A stretch of DNA of 64,000 bases from Croceibacterium_B sp963783195 (lineage in GTDB: Bacteria > Pseudomonadota > Alphaproteobacteria > Sphingomonadales > Sphingomonadaceae). Numbering within the stretch: the first letter of the stretch is position 1; each line of letters opens with the position of its first letter. Location: positions 1,240,001-1,304,000 of the forward strand of contig CAWAMV010000004.1 of assembly GCA_963783195.1 (NCBI GenBank), written 5' to 3'. Both the position numbers and the translations under genes were made by a program. This document shows positions 55,264-63,433 of this stretch, piece by piece. The notes below the pieces were generated by a model, which ran no database searches, was not told the origin of the DNA, and saw only the letters and a program-made list of their open reading frames with translations.

Positions 55264-56427
55264 CTAGATTGCTCCCTCGGCCCTCAACCAGGCCAGGATT
55301 TCCTCGCGGTGCTCGTCCAGCCAGGGCGGTGGTTCGTCCGTACCTGGCGTGCCCGGCTCCATCGCGAAGCCCGCGTTCGGAATTGCCAGAGTGCCGATCT
55401 GCGGTATCCCCGGAATGGGCACGTGCAGCAAGCTGGCATCGCTCGCCAGGTCGACCGCCTCATTGACCGTGCGGATCATCCCGCATGGTATGCCCTTGGC
55501 GCTCAGCTCCGCCTCCCAATCGGCTGCATCGCGTTGCGCGAAGGTTCTGGCGAGTTCTGCATGGACCAGCTCGAAATTTGCCCTGCGGGCGGCAGGGGTG
55601 GCGATGCGATCGTCGCTCAGCCAGTCCTCGCGCTCGACGATCCTGGCGAAGGCCGCGAACTGGTTTTCCTGCACTATTCCCAGCGAGACCTGGCGTCCGT
55701 CGCGGCAGGTGAACAGGGACGCCGTCGGCAGCCCGCTGTAGCCGGTGTTGCCCATGCGCTTCATCGCCTGACCGGTGACGAGATAGGGGGTGATGGCAGA
55801 TGTCATGAAGGCCAGGGTGGCGTCGAACATCGACACGTCGATGTAGGCGCCTTCGCCGGTGTTATGCCGCTGGATTATGGCGCCCAGGATGGCGAGTGCG
55901 GCAGTCTGCCCGGCCAGCGTATCGACGATGGGGAACCCGACGCGAACCGGCGGCTCGCCTTCGCCACCGCTCAACATCATCATGCCGGTGGTCGCCTGCA
56001 CGATGTTGTCGATCGCGGGCCAGTCCCGCTGCGGGCCGTTCTGGCCGTATCCGGAAACCGAGCAATAGACGATGCGCGGGTTGGCCTCGCGCACCGCGTC
56101 GTAGGAAAGCCCCAGCCTGGCCATGACGCCGGGACGGAAGTTCTCGATCAGGACATCGGACCGGGCGACGATCGCCCTCGCTATGGCGAGTTCCTCCGGG
56201 TCCTTCAGGTCGAGCGCGATGGACTTCTTGCCGACATTGGCGGCGATGAACGGCGGGCTCATGTCGGCAAAGCGCGGATCGGGGCTGTAATTGCGGAACT
56301 GATCGCCATGCTTCGGCTCGACCTTGATCACTTCGGCCCCCATCAGCCGCAGCAGGTGGGAAGCGAAGGGGCCTGCCATGACATGGCTGAAATCCGCGAC
56401 GCGAATGCCGCTGAGGGGTTGGCTCAC
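55264..56427 (-). CDS. CaiB/BaiF-family CoA-transferase
   Basis: This 387-residue family III CoA-transferase begins LSGIRVADFSHVMAGPFASHLLRLMGAEVIKVE, with the catalytic Asp expected in the DVSMFDATL segment (near 173). SVSGYGQNGP, AIDNIVQATTGMM and GGEGEPPVRVGFPIVD are further family blocks. It would move CoA between carboxylic acids in the cytoplasm. The GTG start at 56427 overlaps the dctP stop (GTGA). The length is normal for a single-domain member. Confidence 0.9.
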   Translation of the reverse strand: MSQPLSGIRVADFSHVMAGPFASHLLRLMGAEVIKVEPKHGDQFRNYSPDPRFADMSPPFIAANVGKKSIALDLKDPEELAIARAIVARSDVLIENFRPGVMARLGLSYDAVREANPRIVYCSVSGYGQNGPQRDWPAIDNIVQATTGMMMLSGGEGEPPVRVGFPIVDTLAGQTAALAILGAIIQRHNTGEGAYIDVSMFDATLAFMTSAITPYLVTGQAMKRMGNTGYSGLPTASLFTCRDGRQVSLGIVQENQFAAFARIVEREDWLSDDRIATPAARRANFELVHAELARTFAQRDAADWEAELSAKGIPCGMIRTVNEAVDLASDASLLHVPIPGIPQIGTLAIPNAGFAMEPGTPGTDEPPPWLDEHREEILAWLRAEGAI

Positions 56428-57452
56428 GACGTCACTCCGCACTTGATACCTGTCTCTGTAATGCTGGCCCGGGCCTTCCTGAAGGCGTCGAGCCCGTCGA
56501 TATCGAACCTTGCGAGATTGCGGGCATTTTTTTGCGCATCTTCCAGATAGAGGGCGTCGAACCGTGCCTGGTCCGCCGGCGTGACTTCGTGCACCTCGAC
56601 ACCAGCGGCCATGGCCGCCCGCGCACCTTCCGCGGCGCCCTTCTCGATCTCGTCGGCGAGCGCGGCTTCCCACTCGCCGGCCGATTTCTCCAGCAGGTCC
56701 TGTTGCGCCGGGGTCAGGCGCTGCCAGGCTTTTTCGCCGATTGCGCGCGAAGGATAGGCTCCGCGTGGGACCTTGAGGGTGGTGAAATACTGGCCGACCT
56801 CGTCGAAATGAAGGACCTTGAAGGTATCGACCGGGGCAATCACGCCGTCGATCACCCCGCGTGCCATTGCCGAGTAAACGTCGCCCATCGGCATGTTGAC
56901 CGGGTCTGCGCCAAGGCCGCGCAGGACCGCGAGCAATTCGGTGGGCGCGCGAATGCGCATGCCGTTCAGGTCCGCCAGGGATCGGACCGGCGTCTTGCTG
57001 GTGACGACGCCCGGCAGGAGCCCGCCCTGGACCGCCAGCACGTGGAGGCCCGACATCTCGCGCCCGATCTCCGGCACGGACGCCTCGAGGCAGCGATACA
57101 CCGCAACCTGGTCGGCGATCGTATCCGCTCCGCTGTAGAAGCCCGACTGGATGCGGACGAGGTGGGTTCCGCCGCGCGTGTAGATCGGGGTCACGAGACC
57201 GATGTCGGCAACGCCGTGGCGCAGCTCCTCGAGCGACATGTCGGACGAGAGCAGGGCGCCCGACCAGACCGGGTGGATCTGCAGCGAACCGCCCGAAGCG
57301 GTCTTCACGTAATCCATCCACCGCTGGTCGGCACGGCTGAAGGGGTGGCTGGGAGGATAGGGCGTGGCATAGGTGAGCTCGGTCACTCCGGCCGGGATCG
57401 GCCGGCCGCAGGCGGCCAGCGCAAGCAGGATCAGGAGCGCGACCCCCCTCAA
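56424..57452 (-). CDS. dctP: TRAP transporter substrate-binding protein, lipoprotein
   Basis: This 342-residue DctP-family protein binds a carboxylic acid in the periplasm and hands it to the DctQM permease. A lipoprotein signal (MRGVALLILLALAAC) means it is membrane-tethered, unlike most proteobacterial DctPs. The mature domain has YATPYPPSHPFSRADQRWMDYVKTAS, the SLADLNGMRIRAP segment with the ligand-binding arginine region, and MGDVYSAMARGVIDGVIAP. The TTG start overlaps the dehydratase stop in TTGA. The ligand cannot be told. Confidence 0.88.
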   Translation of the reverse strand: MRGVALLILLALAACGRPIPAGVTELTYATPYPPSHPFSRADQRWMDYVKTASGGSLQIHPVWSGALLSSDMSLEELRHGVADIGLVTPIYTRGGTHLVRIQSGFYSGADTIADQVAVYRCLEASVPEIGREMSGLHVLAVQGGLLPGVVTSKTPVRSLADLNGMRIRAPTELLAVLRGLGADPVNMPMGDVYSAMARGVIDGVIAPVDTFKVLHFDEVGQYFTTLKVPRGAYPSRAIGEKAWQRLTPAQQDLLEKSAGEWEAALADEIEKGAAEGARAAMAAGVEVHEVTPADQARFDALYLEDAQKNARNLARFDIDGLDAFRKARASITETGIKCGVTS

Positions 57453-58735
57453 GCCAGCCCCCGCTCGGCCAGGAATTCTGCGACCAGCCTGACCATCGCG
57501 CCGTGGTCCCAGTTCTTCGCGTCGACCATATCGGCGTCGATCATGAGGACGGGGACGCCGGCTTCCTCCAGCGCCAGGGCGGTGAGCTTGTTGCCGGACT
57601 GGGAAAGGCGGTTGTCGGGCGGCAGCAGCATCACCGCCGCATCGATCCCGCAGCGCTCGGCTTCGCTGACCATCCAGCCGTTCATCCACGGCGGCAGGTG
57701 CAGCACCTCGTTGATCGAACAGATCCGGCTGGCAAGCGCCTCCATCGGCCGGCCCTTAACCTCGCGGATGTACTGGGGGCCGGCGAACGGCAGGTACATC
57801 GACCAGACGAAGACCGCGCCCATCGTTTCTTCCAGCGACTGGTAGAAGCCGGGATCGTGCCATACGCCGGCACCGATCCACATCAGGCGAAGCTTCTCGT
57901 TGGAGGAAGCACCGAGGCCCTTCGTCACGCGGTCGCGCACCTCGTCGCGGAATTTCCGGGCGTGTTCCACCGCCCAGTCCGACCCGCGATGCCATTGCGG
58001 AATCATGGTGTTGGGCATCTGTTCGGCGATCGAGACGGGGCAGGGGCGGGCCTCGCCGATCGCCTGGGCCGCTTCCCACAAGTACTGCTCCTGCTCGTTG
58101 ATGCGATCCATCAGCCGGCTGAGTTTGGCGGGATCGAAGGTGCGCCCGGTCTTCCGTTCGAGCAGGGCGATCAGGTCTTCGGTCTCGCGCATCATCAGGG
58201 CAATGCGATCTTCCTGGAAGACGTCTTCCCACTCGCTGTTCGAGCGGGTGTACCAGTCCACCTCCTTGTGCTCCCAGGCGGGGGCCTCCATCGGGAAGAA
58301 GTCGGTGCCCATCGCTTGCGCCCACTGCGCGAAGACGTGCTGGATGCAATCGCAGGTCAGGCGCGCGACGAGGACCGTCGGGGAGGGCAACCCGCCCCAC
58401 GGAGCGCTCGCCGGATCGTTGGCCAGCGTGCAGGCCAGGCCGAGCGAGCAGTACTTGCAAGAGTTCGCGGGATAGCCGGCCTCGGCCATCGCATCGAAGT
58501 AGCGCGCCGAAAGCTGCTTGGCCGATATGTAGGCCGACCACCACTGGTTGGCGATGACCGGGATGTCCATGGCATGGAAGATCTCGTGCGGGGTATCGGC
58601 CTGGGCGATCACGAAGGGCTCGCCTTCGTCCACCACCTTGCGCTTCAGTTCCTGACCAAAAGCCTTCTGAAACGCGGTCGCCTCAGCCGTACAGGCGAGG
58701 GTCTTGCGGCTTCTGACTCCGTGCGCGGCGCTCAC
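57449..58735 (-). CDS. 2-hydroxyacyl-CoA dehydratase/benzoyl-CoA reductase family subunit
   Basis: This 428-residue protein fits the HGD-D family (PF06050), whose members carry a [4Fe-4S] cluster used in ATP-driven reductive dehydration of 2-hydroxyacyl-CoA or reduction of aromatic CoA esters. Candidate cluster ligands are in NSCKYCSLGLACTLAND (Cys 93, 96, 102) and LTCDCIQH (128, 130), plus ICSINEVLHL near 340. WSAYISAKQ and VIANQWW precede them. The GTG start at 58735 overlaps the upstream CoA-transferase stop (GTGA). Such enzymes usually need a second subunit and an activator ATPase; only a degenerate partner is visible here. Confidence 0.82.
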   Translation of the reverse strand: MSAAHGVRSRKTLACTAEATAFQKAFGQELKRKVVDEGEPFVIAQADTPHEIFHAMDIPVIANQWWSAYISAKQLSARYFDAMAEAGYPANSCKYCSLGLACTLANDPASAPWGGLPSPTVLVARLTCDCIQHVFAQWAQAMGTDFFPMEAPAWEHKEVDWYTRSNSEWEDVFQEDRIALMMRETEDLIALLERKTGRTFDPAKLSRLMDRINEQEQYLWEAAQAIGEARPCPVSIAEQMPNTMIPQWHRGSDWAVEHARKFRDEVRDRVTKGLGASSNEKLRLMWIGAGVWHDPGFYQSLEETMGAVFVWSMYLPFAGPQYIREVKGRPMEALASRICSINEVLHLPPWMNGWMVSEAERCGIDAAVMLLPPDNRLSQSGNKLTALALEEAGVPVLMIDADMVDAKNWDHGAMVRLVAEFLAERGLA

Positions 58736-60816
58736 TTGAAAACTCCTTCTTCGACCAGCCTGGCGATCGTTTCCTCGTCGAGCTGGCAGATGGATCGGGC
58801 AACTTCGTGCACATGCTCGCCCATGCGCGGGGCGCGATAGGGCTGCGGCACGTCGCGCGAGAAACGGATCGGCGTGGCGATGTGGCCGAACGGCCCGAGC
58901 AACGGATGATCCAGCGTGACCAGCGCCCCGCGTCCGGCAAGCTGGGGGTCGTTTTCGATCATGTCCTCGCAGTCCTGCACGACGCCGGCGGCGATGCCGA
59001 GGGCCTGGAGCTCCGCTACGGCAGCATGATCTGTTCGGGTGGCTGTCCACGCCGCGATGTCGTGTTCAGTGTGCTCGATCAAGCGCTTCATCTGCACCTC
59101 GTCGGACACGCTGATGGCGATCCAGCGGTCCTCGCCGGCGGCGGGGAAGACGTCCTGGAAGTATACTCCAGGATCGGCGTTGCCGCTGCGCCGGGGCCGT
59201 TCTCCGGCCTTCGCACGCTCGAGATAAGGGCGCATCTGCTGCACGCAGATCTCGTACATCGAGGCGTCGACGTGCGCTCCGCGCCCGGTCTGTCGTCTGG
59301 CCTCGAGCGCCGCCGCCGCACAGCCGGCCATCACGAAGGGCACGATCACGTCGCCGTATGGCACGGCCCCGGGGATGACCGGGTCACCGCCTTCATACCC
59401 GGTGAGGAAGGTCCGCCCCGACAGCGCCCCGCCGGTCCCATCGACCCCCCATTCCTGCGCCAGTGGGCCGGTCTGGCCGAAGACACTGCCCGACACCATC
59501 ACGATCCCCGGGTTGATTGCCTTGAGATCATCATAACCAAGGCCGAGCTTGGCCATCGTCCCCGGCGAGAAGTTCTCGACGACCACATCGGCCCACTCGA
59601 TCAGCGGACGCAAGATCCTCCACGCTTCCGGGTTCTTCAGATCGAGGGTCACGCTGCGTTTTGAGGAATTGAGATGCGCGAACCACGGCTTGTCGTCGAA
59701 TTCGCCATGCCTGGAGGCTGACACCTGCACGTCCATCCGCGCCAGGTCGGGCCGTGTCCGACTTTCAATCTTGACCACGTCGGCCCCCAGGTCACCGAGG
59801 GTTTTCGTGGTGATCGAACCGACCAGCGCCCATGCGAAATCGAGCACCTTCACACCCGACAGCGGGCCCGCCCGCTCCGCTGGGGAAGATACGCGTCGTT
59901 CAGCCGGCGCACCCTCGCGGATCGCGGCAAAGCGACGCGGCAGGCCGTCGGGCGTATCGAAGAAACCGCGCGCGGCGAGGTGGGGATCGGCGAGGACGTC
60001 GGCGGGCTCGTTGACCACGCAGGCGTTGATGCCACGACGCAACCCCTCGGTCGCGATTTCGTGCTTGGTCTTGCTGGCGAAGAAGGCGGCGATGGCCTCT
60101 TCCCACGCCGCGCGAGTCTCCGCGGGAAGGGTCGAGCGGTTGTATGCCAGCCAGTCCACTCCGCGAAGCGGATTTTCTGCCAGGGTCTCGTCCATCCAGT
60201 CGGACAAGGCCTGGTTGGCGGGGGCGCCCAGACGCCCGGTCATCAGCGAATGGAAACACCAGCCGTCAGCCAGCCTCCAGATCGCGCGGACGGTGACTTT
60301 TCCGTAAGCGAGCTTCCCGCCCACGCGGCTGAGCTTGCGGCGGTCGAACTGCCAGACGAGGGTCCCGCTGGCCCCACGGCTGAAAGCGACTTGCTGGATC
60401 GAGACGTCGACATGCTGTCCCTTGCCATCCGTCCCGCGGGCGTAGTGCGCAGCCATCGCCCCTGCCGCAGCGGCCATGTCGGCGTGGAAAGTGCAGGCAT
60501 CCCCCGCTTCCTTGACCGGTGGACGGCCCGGTTCGCCGGTGACCCTGAGGGCGCCGCCCATGGCGGAGGCGACGAGCTCACCGCCGAGCCAGTCGCTGCG
60601 TGGCCCGCCCGAGCCAAACGTCGTCACCGAAACGTGGACAGCGGTTTCGGGAATGTCGAGACTGCGCGTAGCCTCGAGGCCGAGATCGTCGATCACGAAC
60701 GAGGCCCCTTCGACACCACCCCCGACTTCCGCACCAAGCGAAGCGAGAAAGCGTGCCAGCGGCCGGTCGGCCATTCCGCCCAAAGCGGCGACGCGGTGTC
60801 CCGAAAGCAGGCTCAC
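58732..60816 (-). CDS. Tandem double-domain CaiB/BaiF CoA-transferase
   Basis: This 694-residue protein has two family III CoA-transferase domains in one chain. The first (about residues 1-330) is shortened at its N-terminus (RPLARFLASLGAEV) and has HVDVSIQQVAFSRG; the second (about 345-694) is complete: LSGVKVLDFAWALVGSITTKTLGDLGADVVKIE, VVENFSPGTMAKLGLGY and the catalytic-Asp segment HVDASMYEICVQQ. The first domain has Ser/Gln at parts of the same segment, though its Asp is kept. The GTG start at 60816 overlaps the preceding stop. Such fusions are a known minority type, probably mimicking the usual interlocked dimer. Confidence 0.88.
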   Translation of the reverse strand: MSLLSGHRVAALGGMADRPLARFLASLGAEVGGGVEGASFVIDDLGLEATRSLDIPETAVHVSVTTFGSGGPRSDWLGGELVASAMGGALRVTGEPGRPPVKEAGDACTFHADMAAAAGAMAAHYARGTDGKGQHVDVSIQQVAFSRGASGTLVWQFDRRKLSRVGGKLAYGKVTVRAIWRLADGWCFHSLMTGRLGAPANQALSDWMDETLAENPLRGVDWLAYNRSTLPAETRAAWEEAIAAFFASKTKHEIATEGLRRGINACVVNEPADVLADPHLAARGFFDTPDGLPRRFAAIREGAPAERRVSSPAERAGPLSGVKVLDFAWALVGSITTKTLGDLGADVVKIESRTRPDLARMDVQVSASRHGEFDDKPWFAHLNSSKRSVTLDLKNPEAWRILRPLIEWADVVVENFSPGTMAKLGLGYDDLKAINPGIVMVSGSVFGQTGPLAQEWGVDGTGGALSGRTFLTGYEGGDPVIPGAVPYGDVIVPFVMAGCAAAALEARRQTGRGAHVDASMYEICVQQMRPYLERAKAGERPRRSGNADPGVYFQDVFPAAGEDRWIAISVSDEVQMKRLIEHTEHDIAAWTATRTDHAAVAELQALGIAAGVVQDCEDMIENDPQLAGRGALVTLDHPLLGPFGHIATPIRFSRDVPQPYRAPRMGEHVHEVARSICQLDEETIARLVEEGVFK

Positions 60817-61688
60817 GAGGCTATATCCGCAAGAAAGTCGGAGATCTCGGAGCCCGCTCCATCGCGCGCCAGCCAGTCGCGGCGCGTCAGCACCAGCGAG
60901 GGGATCCCAGCCTCTGCGAGCGCCGCCCGCTGCGCCGGTAGATGCCAAGCCTGCGCCTCGTCCTCCTCGATCTGCCACAGGACCGCTGCCGCTGCATCGA
61001 CCGCATCGATTGCAGCGCGCAGGTTCGCTCCGCTGTCGGCGAAGGCTCGCGGGCCCTGAGACGAGGCATGGACCTGGCGTGCAATTGTGTCGAACGGGTC
61101 GCCCAAGCCTGGATCAATCGGTTCGTCGAGCATGCGCCAGCTTTCTTCGAGTGTAGAACCGGCCGCCCCGAAGCCGGCGGCTTCGATCGCTTCGTGAAGG
61201 CGCCGGTCGGGCGGTGGAGTGCCGGTGAGGAGGCATACCGGAGCTTCACGCGGCCTTTTCGCAGCAGCAGGCCTCGGGCCGACGGATATCAGCGCATCGG
61301 GGGTGACCGCGAACTTCGCTGCGAACGTGCGAAGCGACCGCGCAGTATGTGCCCGGCTGCTGTCGCGCGGGATCTTGGCGATGTCCAGTATCACCGGCTC
61401 GGGGCCGCCGAGCACGCGCCTGCGCTGCAGTTCGCAGACGTAGTAATAGAGGCGCTGGGCGCTGTCGTCTGCTCGGCTGAAGACGACGTGCGAATGCGAG
61501 CCGTACTCGTCCCGCGCCCATCCTTCGAGGATTGCCTTTGCCCAGGGGGCGAAATTGCTTTCCATCCAGCGGTCGGCCGTCGGCGTAGGCCGCTCGGCGG
61601 CAAAAGCGATCGCTCCGGCGTGACGGCCTGTTGCCCGCAGAAGGCGCTGGGGCAGCTCCGGCCCGACATGGGCGATTGTCCCGTTCAC
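60813..61688 (-). CDS. Small, degenerate 2-hydroxyacyl-CoA dehydratase-like subunit
   Basis: This 291-residue protein resembles the partner subunits of the dehydratase/benzoyl-CoA reductase family. SNFAPWAKAILEGW (near 44-57) aligns with the family's CPxxRxIL motif but has Ala where the cluster Cys is expected; YYYVCELQRR, ILDIAKIPRDSSRAHTARSLRTFA and the C-terminal VLWQIEEDEAQAWHLPAQRAALAEAGIPSLVL also fit. Only two cysteines (85 and 152) remain, so it probably does not hold its own iron-sulfur cluster. The GTG start overlaps dctM and the stop overlaps the tandem CoA-transferase gene. Confidence 0.65.
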   Translation of the reverse strand: MNGTIAHVGPELPQRLLRATGRHAGAIAFAAERPTPTADRWMESNFAPWAKAILEGWARDEYGSHSHVVFSRADDSAQRLYYYVCELQRRRVLGGPEPVILDIAKIPRDSSRAHTARSLRTFAAKFAVTPDALISVGPRPAAAKRPREAPVCLLTGTPPPDRRLHEAIEAAGFGAAGSTLEESWRMLDEPIDPGLGDPFDTIARQVHASSQGPRAFADSGANLRAAIDAVDAAAAVLWQIEEDEAQAWHLPAQRAALAEAGIPSLVLTRRDWLARDGAGSEISDFLADIAS

Positions 61689-62989
61689 GACAGTACTCCC
61701 GGCAGCCAAAGCGCCAATCCCGGGACAAGGATCAGCAGTAGCAGATGGACGAAATCGCTCGCCAGGAATGGTGCAACGCCGCGAAAAATGCGGCCGATCG
61801 AAACGTCCTTGGCGACGTTCTGGATGACGTAAAGATTCATACCTAGCGGCGGGTGGACCAGCCCCATTTCCATTGCCCTTGTAATGAAGATTCCGAACCA
61901 CACCGGCGTCATCCCTGTATCGCGCACGATAGGGAGCAGGATCGGCGTAGTCAGGAGCATGAGCGCAAGGCCATCGAGCACCGATCCAAGCGCCAGCAGC
62001 AGCAGCGCGACGGCCACGAGCGTGCCGACGGGGCCGAGATGCATGGCCGTCACCCCCTCGCTCGCCGCTGCCGTCAACCCGGTTACGGCCACGAAAACCG
62101 AAAAGACGAGAGCGCCGATCAGGATGAGAAAAATCATGCCGCTGGTCTTCAGCGCGGCCGCAAACGCCTCGTAGAGCTGCTGGCGCGAAAGGCCGCCCCG
62201 CCGCAGAGCGAGAACGAACGAGCCCGCTGCACCGATCGCGGCAGCCTCCGGCGGGCTGATCCAGCCGAAGGCGATGCCGCCGATGACCAGCAGGATCAGT
62301 GCTACGATGTCCCAGATCCGCGCGAGGTGGCGCCAGCGCTCAGACCACGGCGCGCGCTCCGACTCAGGGGCCAGCTCGGGTTTCCAGCGCATGAGCAGCC
62401 AGATCACGACGAAGTAGAAGAGCGCCTGCGTGATGCCCGGAATGATCGCTGCGGTGAACAGTTCGCCGATCGATGTCTCGGCGATGATGCCGAATACGAT
62501 CAGCGCTCCCGAAGGCGGGATCATCTGCCCCAGTGTGCCGCCTGCTGCGACGGTCCCGGTGGCGAGGCTGTCGGAATAACCACGGCGGCGCATCTCGGGC
62601 AGGGCCACGGAGCCGACCGTGGCGGCGGTGGCGAGGCTCGACCCGTTGATCGCGCCGAACCCGGCACACCCGGCCACTGCCGCGTAGGCGAGCCCGCCCG
62701 GTCGATGCCCGACGAAGCGGGCGGCAGCGGCAAACATGTCTCCGCTGGCGTTCACCGCGAGCAGGATCTGCGCCATCAGCAGGAACAGCGGCAGCGTGCC
62801 CAGTTCGTAGCGGGTGAGGGTGTCGATAGCGACGACGCCGGCCTTGATGACTGCCGCCTCCGGCCCCAACACCACAGCCAGCCCGCAGATGCCGACAAGG
62901 CCAAGCGCGACGCCGATCCGAACGCCGCCCAGGATGAGCGCGAAGAGCACTGCGAGGCCGACGAGACCGGTAGCGGGCGTGTCGTACAT
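61685..62989 (-). CDS. dctM: TRAP transporter large permease subunit
   Basis: This 434-residue polytopic protein, with about 12 membrane segments, is the sodium-coupled transport subunit. Family motifs include GCAGFGAINGSSLATAATVGSVALPEM, TVAAGGTLGQMIPPSGALIVFG and GLVHPPLGMNLYVIQNVAKD. The ATG at 62989 (MYDTPATG) overlaps the dctQ stop by ATGA. Together with dctQ and dctP, which lies four genes downstream in the same operon, it makes a complete TRAP system. The binding-protein gene is unusually separated from the permease genes by the catabolic genes. Confidence 0.93.
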   Translation of the reverse strand: MYDTPATGLVGLAVLFALILGGVRIGVALGLVGICGLAVVLGPEAAVIKAGVVAIDTLTRYELGTLPLFLLMAQILLAVNASGDMFAAAARFVGHRPGGLAYAAVAGCAGFGAINGSSLATAATVGSVALPEMRRRGYSDSLATGTVAAGGTLGQMIPPSGALIVFGIIAETSIGELFTAAIIPGITQALFYFVVIWLLMRWKPELAPESERAPWSERWRHLARIWDIVALILLVIGGIAFGWISPPEAAAIGAAGSFVLALRRGGLSRQQLYEAFAAALKTSGMIFLILIGALVFSVFVAVTGLTAAASEGVTAMHLGPVGTLVAVALLLLALGSVLDGLALMLLTTPILLPIVRDTGMTPVWFGIFITRAMEMGLVHPPLGMNLYVIQNVAKDVSIGRIFRGVAPFLASDFVHLLLLILVPGLALWLPGVLS

Positions 62990-63432
62990 CACCGCTCGGT
63001 CCGCCCGAACACCTTGCTGAGCGCGATCAGCGTACAGGCGGCAAAGCCGGCGTTCGCGATCAGCCGCAGGACGCGCCATGGCACGCCGACTACCTCGCTT
63101 CGCTCGTGCCCATTCCACAAGTCGGCGGCCAGCCAGATCGATCCGCAGGCGAGCGCAGCGAAAAGGCAGACCGACGCCAGGCGAGCGGCCGTTGCGAGCA
63201 ACTGGCGCGGTGCGCCCTGCAGCCGGTCGGTAACGAGGCGTACCTTCGCGTGGCCTCCGTGAAGCGTTGCCAGCACCAGTGCGACCGTGCCCGATACCAG
63301 GACGGCCGCCTGAACGAATTCGATCGAGCCGATGATGGGCATGCCCACATTGCGCCCGACAACCGCAAGCGTATCGACCAACATGGCTGCGAGAAGCGCC
63401 GCGCCGCCGGCCCAGACGAGGAAGTTCCGCAT
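62989..63432 (-). CDS. dctQ: TRAP transporter small permease subunit
   Basis: This 147-residue protein has four membrane segments, the layout of DctQ. RNFLVWAGGAALLAAMLVDTLAVVGRNVGMPIIGSIEFVQ contains the family's GR..(L)P..GSIE-like motif, and HGGHAKVRLVTDRL follows the second helix. The ATG at 63432 lies one base after the CapA stop (TGAGATG). It would form the scaffold of the DctQM membrane complex. Confidence 0.88.
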   Translation of the reverse strand: MRNFLVWAGGAALLAAMLVDTLAVVGRNVGMPIIGSIEFVQAAVLVSGTVALVLATLHGGHAKVRLVTDRLQGAPRQLLATAARLASVCLFAALACGSIWLAADLWNGHERSEVVGVPWRVLRLIANAGFAACTLIALSKVFGRTER

Positions 63433-63433
63433 C

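Noticed and set aside
57449..61688. A complete classical benzoyl-CoA reductase or 2-hydroxyglutaryl-CoA dehydratase system
   Set aside because: There is no activator ATPase gene in the window and the small subunit lacks the cluster cysteine motif, so a classical assignment is not supported.
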